From Tuctoria greenei (Eukaryota > Streptophyta > Magnoliopsida > Poales > Poaceae): a stretch of DNA of 64,000 bases. Positions 10,386-20,066 of this stretch are shown one piece after another. Under the pieces are notes generated by a model. The model worked only from the letters and a program-made list of their open reading frames with translations, ran no database searches and was not told the DNA's origin. The stretch lies in contig JAYESD010000011.1 of assembly GCA_036927565.1 (NCBI GenBank), forward strand, positions 97,563,178 to 97,627,177, given 5' to 3'. The stretch's first letter is position 1, and each line of letters begins with the position of its first letter. A program made the translations under genes and the position numbers.

Positions 10386-11249
10386 TGTCGGAGTTTGGTT
10401 CTGGCAATTCTCCTGGTACTACCATTGGCAGACCGTGGAGTTTGTAGTTCGGTTGTGGGCGCGCAGAGATTTAGAACACGATGGCAAGTTGACACAAGGA
10501 TTTACGTGGTTCGGGCCGCCTGAGCGTAATACCCTACTCCACAGGTGTGTGTTGTTATTGTATTGAGGATCTGAGCTCTTGTGGGCGTGTCAGAGAGCCG
10601 AATCTGGAAGTCTGGAAGAGTCTCCCTTGTGTATCGCTCAACCAGTCCTTTTATAGTACAAGGACTGGTTGTTACATCGTTAGCCTGGCCCGACATGTGG
10701 CCCTGGCGGTTACTGATGCTTAATACACAATTAATGAGCTTAATTACCTTTAATAGTGTGGTAACACGCCTTGACAGTGCCGTTACTGGTATTAAGGGCC
10801 CTCAGATCGTTTGTCATTAAGATGGTATTAATGACACTTAATCGGGTCTTGATGTCTTTAATTGCCCCTTGAAGGTCCAAGCCGTTGGGGGTCCACCAGT
10901 CTGCTTGTTGAAGTTGAAGGTACGACGGTTGGACGCGTGGCAGCTCCGGAGCTTTACGTCTGGGACGGGTAGGTCCGGTGTTGTTGTACACTTGTCAGTA
11001 TTGGAGCTACCTTCTGTCGGGGGTTAGGTCCGGGGGGCTGCGCAGGTATTTAGCCCGGAGCTTTCCCATGTGTGGGATGTAGCTCCGGTTGCAGGATACA
11101 CGTGGCAGCACTGGGACTAACCATAGAAGGGAGGCAGGTCCGGTTCCGTATGACACGTGGGGCCTTCGGAGGTCTTCAACTTAGACAGGTGAAGTTCCTT
11201 TGCTTTTTTTTGCAGTCCCAAGGGGTATTCGGTACGCAGGGTACCGACA
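10386..11249 (-). repeat. 5' LTR of element 1
   Basis: 864 bp. On the minus strand it starts TGTCGGTACCCTGCGTACC (at 11249) and ends CTCCGACA (at 10386), so it has TG...CA ends. The last part matches the element 2 LTR end (text around 'gtggagtagggtattacgctcaggcggc'). It carries ACGTGG/ACGTGT motifs near 11100 and 11155 and a TATA box. Confidence 0.85.
10640..10670 (-). promoter_or_regulatory. TATA box inside a short hairpin, element 1 LTR
   Basis: The minus strand reads TATAAAA at 10655-10649. It is flanked by a perfect 11-bp inverted repeat, aaccagtcctt (10640-10650) and aaggactggtt (10660-10670). The solo LTR at 58316 has a shorter version of the same arrangement. Likely the RNA polymerase II promoter of the element. 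Confidence 0.6.
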
Positions 11250-11475
11250 TATATATAATCGAGTGCTTGTGTAAAAACTCTTAAAAATATAATTAAAATA
11301 GGAGAAAATACAACATTTAAATGTCGTATTTATTTTCATATAAAAACCCCTGTGGGGAAAATAAGAAAGAAACATTATCTTGCATTCTCATTGCCTCATT
11401 AAAACTTATTGTGAAAAAATTTTTAATAGTAAAAACTCACATAAGAAAAAAAAGTACAATTTGATGTAATAGTCA
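11250..11475 (-). repeat. Truncated 3' LTR of Copia element E (probable)
   Basis: This AT-rich stretch follows, on the minus strand, the stop of the E RNase H and a purine tract (AGGGGGAG, about 11502-11509). Text such as TTGTACTTTTTTTTCTTATG and CCCCACAGGGGTTTTT is typical of sequence just downstream of the Copia PPT. A possible LTR start TGACTATTAC is at 11475. The rest is cut off at 11249 by element 1. Confidence 0.5.
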
Positions 11476-11878
11476 GGTAGCTCTATGATAGAGCTCCCCC
11501 TAAACTTTGTAAATCTCTAAGTCTTCGCATACCTATAACATCGACACATTTAGAAAGTGTGGAGTATATTAGGTACTTAGTGAATAAATCAGCTAAATTA
11601 TTACATGACTTCGTTTGTTGGAGATTAATTTCTTCATTCACTTGAAGTTCATGTAGGTAAAAGAGTTTAGCTACTATGTGTTTAGTGATATTAGTTTTCA
11701 CATAACCTGACTGCATCTGAGCAACGCAAGCTGCATTATCTTCATAAATAATGGTTGGTGATTCAATAGGTCTAATGTCACATGAGACTTGAATGTGGTT
11801 AATCACTCTACGTAGACTTGCACATTCATGTGCGACTTCATATAATGTTATGATTTTGAAGTAATTTGAAGACGTACT
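11476..11878 (-). pseudogene. Copia element E, RNase H C-terminal part
   Basis: Minus-strand end of Copia pol: YEDNAACVAQMQSGYVKTNITKHI, LADLFTKYL, GMRRLRDLQSLGG, then a stop near 11483. It is separated from the rest of the same domain by element 2. The codons on its right edge (11878) line up in frame with those at 24359 on the other side, which identifies the two halves as one interrupted gene. Confidence 0.85.
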
Positions 11879-11999
11879 TGTCGGTACCCTGTGTACCAGG
11901 TATCCTTTGGTACGGTAAACAGAGTCATGAAGTTTCTATGTCCAAGTGACGGGCGTGTGGAGGGAATACACGTCCCGCAGTATCAGATATGCCTCCCTC

Positions 12000-12195
12000 C
12001 ATAGGGTGGCTCCGGTACTGCCACGTGTCTAGAAGAGCCGGACCTGCCTCCCTCAGTTTGGTAGCTCTGGTGCTGCCACGTGTCTTGTAGTACCGGACCT
12101 TGCCTCCCTCCTCAGGAAAGTTCCGATACTGACACGTGTCCAACAACATCGGACCTATCCTCAGTAGAGAGAAGCTTCGGAGCTTCCACGTATCA
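12000..12195 (+). promoter_or_regulatory. ~55-bp tandem repeat with ACGTG cores in LTR
   Basis: Four copies of a unit containing gccacgtgtc or a close variant: 12020, 12075, 12131 and 12185 (the last reads tccacgtatc). Spacing is 55, 56 and 54 bp. Each core is followed by text like 'agagccggacctgcctccctc'. ACGTGTC/CACGTG matches the ABRE/G-box core bound by plant bZIP factors. The 3' LTR has matching sites at about 23644 (degenerate), 23698, 23753 and 23809. Confidence 0.65.
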
Positions 12196-12473
12196 ACACC
12201 CGCACCTAAGTCTGCAACAGAAATACAACAGGATCTCCAACGGCGCGTACATTCAAGGGTCATCAATTGGCGGTTACAAGACCTGGTTAACATGTCATTA
12301 ATGCTATATTAATGACAAATTATCAGAAGAATATCAAAACCGGTAACGCTGCTATTAAGGCACGTTATCACACTATTAACTACCCATAACGTTGTAGATC
12401 GTGTATAAGGTAGTTTATTACAGTTGAGGCCACCTGTCGGGCCAGACACACACAGTAACAACCAGTATTTGGC

Positions 12474-12480
12474 ATATAAA
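12474..12480 (+). promoter_or_regulatory. TATA box, element 2 5' LTR
   Basis: The text ggcatataaaagggttg sits about 250 bp before the LTR end, with the same text in the 3' LTR (about 24098) and solo LTR (59103). Confidence 0.6.
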
Positions 12481-12729
12481 AGGGTTGCGCTGCACGGTAG
12501 AAAGGATAAGCTATCACAACTGATCTCAAGTCAACTCATACACACTCAAGCTCATACAACCAACACACACCCTGTGGAGTAGGCTATTACGCTGAGGCGG
12601 TTCTAACCACGTGAAACTCTCGATGTTCACCTATTGTCTCGATCTTGACTCGCGTCCCAAACAAATATGAACCTTCGCGGACTACTTCTTAGTAGTACTG
12701 GGGGAAGTGTCCTAGTCCACACTTCGACA

Positions 12730-12751
12730 TTTGGTGCGACAGGTAGGGGGG
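12730..12751 (+). other. Candidate primer-binding site, element 2
   Basis: tttggtgcgacaggtagggg directly follows the LTR end. It corresponds to the element 1 site with substitutions. Confidence 0.6.
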
Positions 12752-12767
12752 GCTTTCAAGATTCAAG

Positions 12768-14300
12768 ATGGTGAACTCCGTCGCCGCTTCATCCAATGGA
12801 CCAGCTGTACAACCTACTGAAGGAAATCCCTCCAATGTGCAGCAACTGACCAATGTTGTTGTTCCGACAGGTGTTGTTCCTTTACCACCACCACCATCTC
12901 AGCAAGATGGTATTTTCACGTCGGTCACTACATCGACAAAGAACCAAAAGAACTTGCTGAACGCAGCGCGGACTCTACTCCAGCGTCCATTTGCGCTGCG
13001 AGCTCCTCGCGCCAGGCTAGAACAGCGGCACAATGATGTTGAGCATTTAGTTGCAGCCGCGGCCAATGCAATCAGCAACTAAGGTCCACCCCAAGCAGGG
13101 CAGGCACCTTCTTAGAACAGGACCTTGTCTGGTAGACTTGGTCCTCAGGCGTCACAGCTCAGGAGATGTGCGCCCTCCCAGCATGTTTTGTCACTGTCCT
13201 CTAGGGCTCGCTGTACTCACACGGTGACGAGGCTCCCGACTCAGGATCTCCAATCGGAGCTCGATCACTGCTACATGCGGCAAGACGGTCTTATCAACAT
13301 CGATCATGCTCGCGAGAGGCGCATTGCTCGAGAAAAACCTTCTCCTCTTGGAGTGGAGGCGACTGTTTGACCCTTGCCATGCACCTCCGCATGGTCGAGT
13401 GGCCACCTAAGTTCCGGCCTCACCTGCTGGAGAAATACGACGGGACAATCACCCGCGTCAAATTTCTTCATATCTACTCCATCGCCATTCTCGTGGCTAG
13501 AGGTAATGAGGCTGTCATGGCCAACTATTTCCCTGTGGTCTTAACTGGGACTACAAGGTCCTGGTTCATGAGCTTACCACCGACTCCATCTACAGTTGTG
13601 CGGAACTCTGTCGCCAGTTCACTGCCAACTTCAGGAGCTCCTACACCCGCCCTGGCACCAAGTTTGACCTGTTCGCTGTACAACACAAGTCAGGGGAGTT
13701 GTTGCGATCCTTCATCCAGCAATTCTCTCAGGTACAGAATACCATGCCTTCTATCTTCAACGCTTTCATCGTTGTTGCATTTTGACATGGAGTCCGAGAT
13801 AAGAAGATGTTGGAGAAGCTGGCAACCAAGAATGTCAGCAGCGGCACAGAGCTCTTCAGCCTAGCTGACAAATGTGCCAGAACTGCGGAGGGCCGGGAGA
13901 TGCACTCCAAACCAGCTGCGGAGGCAAGTCAATCCTCCAAAGCTGAAGCTACTGCCTCTGGCAGTGGAAAAGAAGAAGAAGAAGAAGTTAAGTGACAAGA
14001 AGAAGTCACTTGCCGACACACCTACTGTTGTAGCTGCCACAGGTCCTAGTGGTTGGGCACCACACCCCGACAAACAACCTCAACCATCGTCTGAAGATGG
14101 CGATGGTGAAAAGATGTGATGTCCGATTCACAAATCAACAACCCACAATCTTGAAGATTGTTGCGAGGTCAAGAAGCTTGCTAAACGCAACAGCAAGCGC
14201 CAAGACGAGACCCCTTTCTGCCAGCGGAAAGGGAAGCAAAAAGTCGACGAAGCTCCGTCTGATCAGGAGCTAGGCTTCTAAGATGCCAAGAAGGCATTAA
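12768..14300 (+). pseudogene. Gag of element 2
   Basis: Begins MVNSVAASSNG 16 bp after the primer site. The Pro-rich N-terminus runs to a TAA at 13080-13082. The capsid core is in another frame (13367 on: AMHLRMVEWPPKFRPHLLEKYDG, NYFPVVLTGTTRSWFMSL). A frameshift near 13580 follows, then LEKLATKNVSSGTELFSLADKCA (13807 on) and a Lys-rich tail. The knuckle region near 14115-14170 is badly decayed. At least four frame breaks or stops are present. Confidence 0.8.
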
Positions 14301-15160
14301 AGGTGGTCTACAAAATCGTCGACAATGACTCTGACATCTCTAACAATGAGTGTAGGAAGACTCTCCATATGATGTATGGAGGGTCCTCAGATATCACCTC
14401 CCAACGCATCTTGAAGACTATGCATCGAGAGATGGCTGATGCTGCTCCTACTACCGAGCCAGAGCCACATCGGAAGTGGATGGACACTTCCATCACCTTC
14501 TATGCTTTGGACTGTCTGAAGAACGTGGTGGGAGCTAGATAATTGCCCATGATGGTCTCTCCGACTATCAACAATATCCAGCTCTACCATGTCCTTGTGG
14601 ATGGAGGCGCGACGATCGACCTCCTTAGCTTCACAGCTTTTGGGAAGCTTCAGCTCAACCTCTCGGACCTTAGGCCCTCACGCCCATTCTCTAGAGTGGG
14701 TCTGGGAGATATCACACCTCTTAGATCGGTTACTCTACCTGTGACCTTTGGGGAATGGGACAACTACCGGTCCGAGAAGCTGGTGTTTGATGTGGCTCAC
14801 ATCAACCTACCCTTCAACGCGATTCTGGGTAGGCATGCCCTGTATAAGTTCATGGTCCTGGTCCACTACGGCTACCTCGTGTTGAAGATGTCGACTCCTT
14901 TAGGCATCCTCTAGATTCGAGGGGACCGCACTACTGGGGTCACTGCGTTGGAAGAACTTCATGCGCTTGCTACAACACAAGAAGATGGGTCAGGCAAGGA
15001 GCAAGCTGCTCAACAACCCCCGAGCTCACGTCAGCACGGCTCATCTTCTGCACCTCGTGTGCAACCAAGCGGCGACATCGACGTTCCCATCAAAGTTGTC
15101 CAAATTGGTTTCGATGCCGCTCATACCACCCATATATCAGAAGGTCTGACCGACAAATAG
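14301..15160 (+). pseudogene. Protease region of element 2
   Basis: SPTINNIQLYHVLVDGGATIDLLSF gives the aspartic protease active site (DGG). It continues FDVAHINLPFNAILGRHALYKF and ends in a TAG near 14912, after which the linker (ALATTQEDGSGKEQAA) resumes. Matches the element 1 protease over its whole length, and here the FDVA-HINLPF joint is open where element 1 has a stop. Confidence 0.8.
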
Positions 15161-16160
15161 AAACTCGTGCTCGTCACTTTCCTCCGAGCGAATGTTGACG
15201 TGTTTGCATGGCAACCGTCACAAATGCCTGGGATCCCAAGGGAGGTGATCAAGCACCGTCTGAAGATCTACCCTAACGCACGACCTATACAACAGAAGTC
15301 CCGGAAGCAATCTGCTGAGTGGCAGAACTTCATCAGATAAGAAGTCAAGAAGCTGCTCGACGCTGAATTCATCCAGGAGGTTCACCATCCACGGTGGCTC
15401 GCAAACCCAGTTGTTGTACCGAAGGCCGGCGGAAAGCTTCGGATGTGCATCGACTACACTACACTGAATAAGGCATGCCCAAAAGACTTTTTTCCACTAC
15501 CTAAAATAGATTAGATAGTGGATTCTACCTCCGGGTTTGAACTATTGTGTTTCTTAGACACATATTCTAGATATCATCAAATTCCAATGTCTAAGGGAGA
15601 TGAAGAGCATACTTCCTTCATTATAGTAGATGGGTTGTATTGCTACACTACCATGCCTTTTGGTCTTAAAAATGTTGCCTCAACTTTTGTGCGAACCATG
15701 CACAAAACCTTTGGAGAGTTGATTAGGGACCTGGTGGAAGTCTATGTCGATGACATCATCGTCAAGGTGAAGAACCAGGACTCACTCCTGGACAATCTTC
15801 AAGTTGTCTTCGACAAGTTGTGCCTGACGCGCACGAAGCTCAACCCGGACAAGTGTGTCTTCAGGGTTAGCTCCAAAAAGCTCCTTGGTTTCTTGGTGAC
15901 TCATTAAGGAATTGAGGCAAATTCGGCGAAGATCAAAGCCATTGAAGAGATGTGGCCTCCAGCCCGTATCAAGGACGTACAAAAGCTAACTGGATATCTA
16001 GTTTCACTCAGCTGGTTCATTTCAAGGTTGGCAGAGCGGGTGTTACCCTTCTTCAAGCTATTGAGGAAGCCCGGACATTCCATTGGTCTGAAGACGCAGA
16101 TAAGGCATTCCAAGAGCTCAAGCAACTCCTCAGCACACTACCAATCATGGTAGCTCCAGA
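15161..16160 (+). pseudogene. Reverse transcriptase of element 2
   Basis: Motifs PRWLANPVVVPKAGGK, MCIDYTTLNKACPKD, FLDTYSRYHQI and FGLKNVASTF, then the intact catalytic box YVDDIIVKVKN. Stops lie at about 15340 (TAA), 15512 (TAG) and 15905 (TAA, after GFLVTH). The frame changes again near 16060. The active site is preserved, in contrast to element 1. Confidence 0.87.
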
Positions 16161-16720
16161 GACTTGTGAGCCTCTTCTACTTTACATTGCTGCAACTACG
16201 GAGGTTGTCAACATAGTTCTTGTTGCGGAGAGGCCAGAAACATCGTCAACTCAGGAGCTCAGACCCCTCTGGGAGGGTCCAGAGCTACCTGAAGGCAAGT
16301 CTAGGTCCAAGTCCCCAGGCACGGATCCTAAAGGCAAGATGCCTGTGGATCAACCTCCCTCATCCAAGGGAGTACCTACTCAAGAAAGAGAAGGTCCGGA
16401 CCCCTCCAAGAGGGTTTAAGTTGATGAAGAAGAAGCTTTCGACCCCTCTGAGAGGGTTTGAACTGTCCAGCGACCGGTGTACTTCATCAGTGAAGTACTT
16501 CATGACGCTAAGACTTGGTACTTTGAGGCATTGCCTCAAGGAAGCTTCATCACTACTTCCAAGCCCACAAGATATCAGTGGTAACCTCTTATCCACTGCG
16601 AGTTATTTTACATAATCCCAATTCTACGGGAAATATCGCCAAGTGGGCAGCGGAGTTGGCAAAATTCGATCTCGATTCCTACCTCGACATGCAACCAAGA
16701 GACATGCGCTGGATGATTTT
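16161..16720 (+). pseudogene. RNase H with long repetitive linker, element 2
   Basis: After VLVAERPE the same P/E/S-rich linker seen in element 1 occupies about 16245-16475, with repeated 'gacccctc(t/c)gggagggtcc' variants. The RNase H part follows with VYFISEVLHDAK in one frame. A frameshift and small losses then degrade the DD...HKISVVTSYPL part (around 16560-16620). Confidence 0.7.
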
Positions 16721-17210
16721 GTGGCGGAGTGGACACCTTCTTCATCAACTCTAGGGGGCCTCGATGAGCAGAAGTCAGAACCTAAGGTCCCAGTCTTCAT
16801 CGAGCCTCACTGGACTCTCTATTTTGATGCCTCTGTACAGAAGCAGGGGCCGAAGCTGGAATCCTTCTCCTTGCTCCGACTGGGGAGAAGGTAAAGTACA
16901 TGGTGCACCTCGACTTCAAGGCAACCAACAACATGGCGGAATATGAAGCTCTTATTTTCGAACTTAAGGTGGCGCTACATATGGCGTCTGACAGCTCCTG
17001 GTGAAGGGTGACTCGCAACTCATCATCAAGCAAGGCAAAGGTGATGCAGTTGCAATAACTCTCAACTTGCTGCATATTTACGTGAAGTCCAGAAGCTGCA
17101 GAAAGACTTCCACGTCCTTGATTTCTGCCATGTCCAGTGTCTCAACAACGCTGAAGCTGACGACCTCTCCACAAAGGCTTCGAGGTTCAAGCTCCCAACA
17201 GAGTTTTTGT
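16721..17210 (+). pseudogene. Second (archaeal-type) RNase H, element 2
   Basis: WTLYFDASVQKQGP, then in another frame the NNMAEYEAL-equivalent (aacaacatggcggaatatgaa at 16928) and VKGDSQLIIKQ (17001). Same order and spacing as in element 1, with two frameshifts. The first catalytic position reads FDAS rather than FDGS. Confidence 0.75.
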
Positions 17211-17379
17211 CAGGAGATTACCAACACCCGCCACTCAGTCGCTAAATTGAGAGATGGGGGTGAGACCAGCACCCCAAAGCTGGCAGTCATGGTGGCCCTG
17301 TTACCATGGTGTCCACCAAGGATCGTAGGTGCTACAGGAAGCTCTGAGCAACCAAGCGTGCAAGATCCAGAAGCTCAAG

Positions 17380-18627
17380 TCAGTCCCGATGCATGGATCT
17401 CGGAGGTCCGGGACTACTTGAAAGACAATATCCTTCCTGAATACAATGTATCAACTGAGCGAATTGTCAGGTTGGCTAAAGATACATGCTGGTAGAAGGG
17501 GATCTCTATCGACGTGGTGCCAACAGCATTCTAATGCGGTGCATTTCCCAAGAAGAAGGTTACGAGCTCCATGCAAAGATCCATGGAGGCGAGTGTGGGA
17601 ACCACACATCATCCTGCATGTTGGTCGGTAAGGCCTTTCAGCATGTTTTTTATTGGCCTACAACACTCTAGGATGTAGTCAAGCTGGTCAATAAGTGTGA
17701 AGCGCGCCAGTTCCATGCGAAGCAAATTCATACATCAGCGCAATCACTGCAGATGATTCCTCCCACGTAGCCATTCGCTGTGTGGGGGATGGACATTTTG
17801 AGACCTTTCCCAAAAGCCATCGGAGGTTATCGATTTTTATATGTCGCCATCGAAAAGTTCACAAAGTGGCCGAAAGCAACTCCAGTTGTGACTATCAACA
17901 AGCAATCAACCATCAAATTCTTGAAGTCCATTGTATGCAGATTTTGAGTTCCGAACAGAGCCATCACTGACAATAGAACCCAATTCACAAATGCAGCTTT
18001 CCAAGAGTACTGCGAAGAACTCGACATTCAAGTCAGCTACACATCAGTAGCTCATTCTGCAAGCAATGGCCAAGCTGAGAGAGCAAACGCAAAATTACTC
18101 AAGGGACTCAAGATGCGCACTTAAGAGCGCTTGAAGAAACATGGTGCCAAATGAATAGAAGAACTTTCGTCTGCATTGTGGACGATTCGGACTACATCGA
18201 GCCGGGCTATAGGAGAGACACCATTCTTTTGGTGTACGGAGCTGAAGCAGTCCTTCCTCCATAGATCACCATGGGTTCTTTTCGGGTCCAGACCTTCGAC
18301 GAAGCCATGCAGGACCAGCTCCAGCGTGAAGACCTGGGCCTCATCGGTGAGGCAAGGTGCCAAGCAGCTTTTGGAAATGCAAGCTACCGTCAAGCGCTCC
18401 GGCACTATCGCCAAAGGTTCGTGTACAACCGACTGTTGGAGGAAGGCGATCTGGTGCTGCGGAGAATACTTACTCGAGAAGGGATGAACAAACTTTCCCC
18501 CAGCTGGGATGGTCCCTTTCGAGTCATCAAAGTTTCCCGTCTCGGATGCGTCCGCTTGGTAACAGAGGATGTGATACCACTTCCCAATCCATGGAACATC
18601 AAGAACCTCCGTAAGTTCTACACTTAG
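17380..18627 (+). pseudogene. Integrase of element 2
   Basis: Starts near WISEVRDYLKDNILPEYNVS. The HHCC region (GGECGNHTSSCMLVGKAFQHVFYWP) has a TAG within the finger near 17670. The catalytic D (WGMDI, near 17790), D (ITDNRTQF, near 17970) and E (SNGQAERANA, near 18065) are all encoded. Further stops are near 17768, 17946 and 18121. The C-terminus is open from 18271 to the TAG at 18625-18627 (NPWNIKNLRKFYT). This copy shows what element 1 has lost. Confidence 0.85.
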
Positions 18628-20066
18628 TTGCACAGAGGTGATTCTGTATTTGCAGCGGATGTATCTTATAGAGTCTATGAACAGAGTCAGGAGGGTCCTA
18701 GATCAAAAGTGCACCTAACTTGGTCCTGTACTTTAGGTGTGTCTTTACCTTCTTTGGGTTAGAACAAGATGAATAGCACACTTAACTTGGTCCTGTACCT
18801 TAAGTGTGTCCTTGTCTCCCCTGTTATTCGGACCTATAATGAAAGATATTTGTGCAAGCAGACTCTATGTGCATTTATTTTGTGCAAGCTCATTATTTTC
18901 ATCATTTTTTACCTTCTTTCCAATAGCAATATTGTGCAATCCATTTGAAATTTAGTCTTATAGTTCATGTGATATATAAATTTTATTGGTAATCTTCTAT
19001 CAGATCTTAGTATTGCTAGATGGCCTACTCGCCTGAAAACCAAAGCCAATGACAGGTCCGGAGTGCGCTATCGACTTAGCCTGGTCTAGCACCCTAAGTA
19101 CGCCACTCTACCTATTGTGGTGGGTCTCAGTAAGGTAGGTCCGGAAGGCATTCAAATCTAAGTAAGTTTAACCCGTATACTTATGTTGTCACAATGAATT
19201 GTGAGGATCTAAAGTTCAAAAAGGATAATAAGTCACAAATGAGCTATAGGCAAGAGGACAAATTTTACTGCTTTTCTTGTGTCTTATGCGCAAGGAAAAT
19301 GAACAATTGACGGCAAGCTACATGGGCGATGGTGGATGCTGCCGAAGCATCAAGCTCCGACAACCCCCAGGGGGCTTGTCGTTGATGTTCTACATGTTGA
19401 CAATGGGCACCGTCAAAGCATCAAGCTCCGACAACCCCCAAGGGGCCTGCCATCAATGTTTTACGTGTTGAAAGTGGGCACTATCGAAGCATCAAGCTCT
19501 GACAACTCCTAGGGTGCCCGCCGTCAACGTTCTCTGCGTTGACAGTGGGCGTCATTGAAGCATCAAGCTTCGACAACCCCCAGGGGGCAGGACATCAACG
19601 TTTTACGCTTTGACAGTGGGCGCCGTCAAAGCATCAAGCTCCGACAACCCCCAGGGGGCCCGTCATCGACATTTTACACGTTGATAGTGGGCACCGTCAA
19701 AGCATCAAGCTCCGAAAACCCCTAGGTGGCTCGTCGTCAATGTTTTACGCATTGACAGTGGGTGCCATCGAAGCAAACAAGCTCCGATAACTCCCAAGCG
19801 GCCCGCGGTCGACACAACAAAGGGTCCTTGGAGATTTCGGAAGCAAGACTCGGATCTTAGAGCTATCATATTGGCTACTAGTCTGGAGCTATCAAATTTT
19901 CAAGGCATTATCTAAATCCTCATGGTAGATGTCCTCAATCCATTGAACACATGTACTGGGGCCAACAAGATAAAAGGCAATGTATTAAAGAAAAAAATGG
20001 AATTCGAAAGGATTTCATTCATTCAAAATTGGAGAGTTACAAGGTGAAGATACAAAGAAAAAGGTC
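18628..20066 (+). other. Noncoding region after pol, element 2
   Basis: No coding sequence is recognised. Two diverged copies of 'acttggtcctgtac(t/c)ttaggtgtgtc' lie at about 18717 and 18783. The stretch 19050-19130 is the counterpart of element 1 at 4130-4215. A 71-bp tandem array follows (19347-19820), then an AT-rich stretch up to the 3' end of the antisense ORF. Confidence 0.6.
19347..19820 (+). repeat. 71-bp tandem array, element 2
   Basis: The phrase gcatcaagctccgacaaccc recurs at 19347, 19418, 19489, 19560, 19631, 19702 and (degenerate) 19772: seven units with a 70-71 bp period. Each unit has a small palindrome (cccccaggggg) and a 'tttta(c)gcgttgacagtgggc' part. The same unit, reversed, is in element 1. 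Confidence 0.9.

Larger units (their letters stand above)
1..11249 (-). mobile_element. Ty3/Gypsy Tat-type element 1 (partial; 3' LTR outside window)
   Basis: Minus-strand LTR retrotransposon. Read leftwards from 11249 the order is 5' LTR, primer-binding site, gag, protease, reverse transcriptase, RNase H, second RNase H, integrase, a noncoding region with tandem repeats, then an ORF on the opposite strand (plus). Two RNase H domains and an antisense ORF between integrase and the 3' LTR are known traits of the Tat lineage; lineage assignment is from that knowledge. The 3' LTR must lie left of base 1. Bases 11250-11254 (tatat) would be the right target-duplication copy; the left copy is not visible. 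Stops, frameshifts, a reverse-transcriptase active-site change and an integrase deletion make it non-autonomous. The right flank resembles the 3' LTR of Copia element E, so it probably inserted there. Confidence 0.88.
11879..12729 (+). repeat. 5' LTR of element 2
   Basis: 851 bp, TGTCGGTACCC...CACTTCGACA. It contains a ~55-bp tandem repeat (12000-12195) and a TATA box (atataaa at 12474-12480). Its end abuts the primer-binding site. Confidence 0.9.

Noticed and set aside
18121..18633. 170-codon minus-strand frame over the element 2 integrase.
   Set aside because: It overlaps the integrase C-terminus, which has clear homology on the plus strand; the reverse frame has no recognisable motif.
19347..19820. 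71-bp array considered as a CRISPR-like array.
   Set aside because: Units are contiguous tandem copies with no unique spacers, in a plant retrotransposon.
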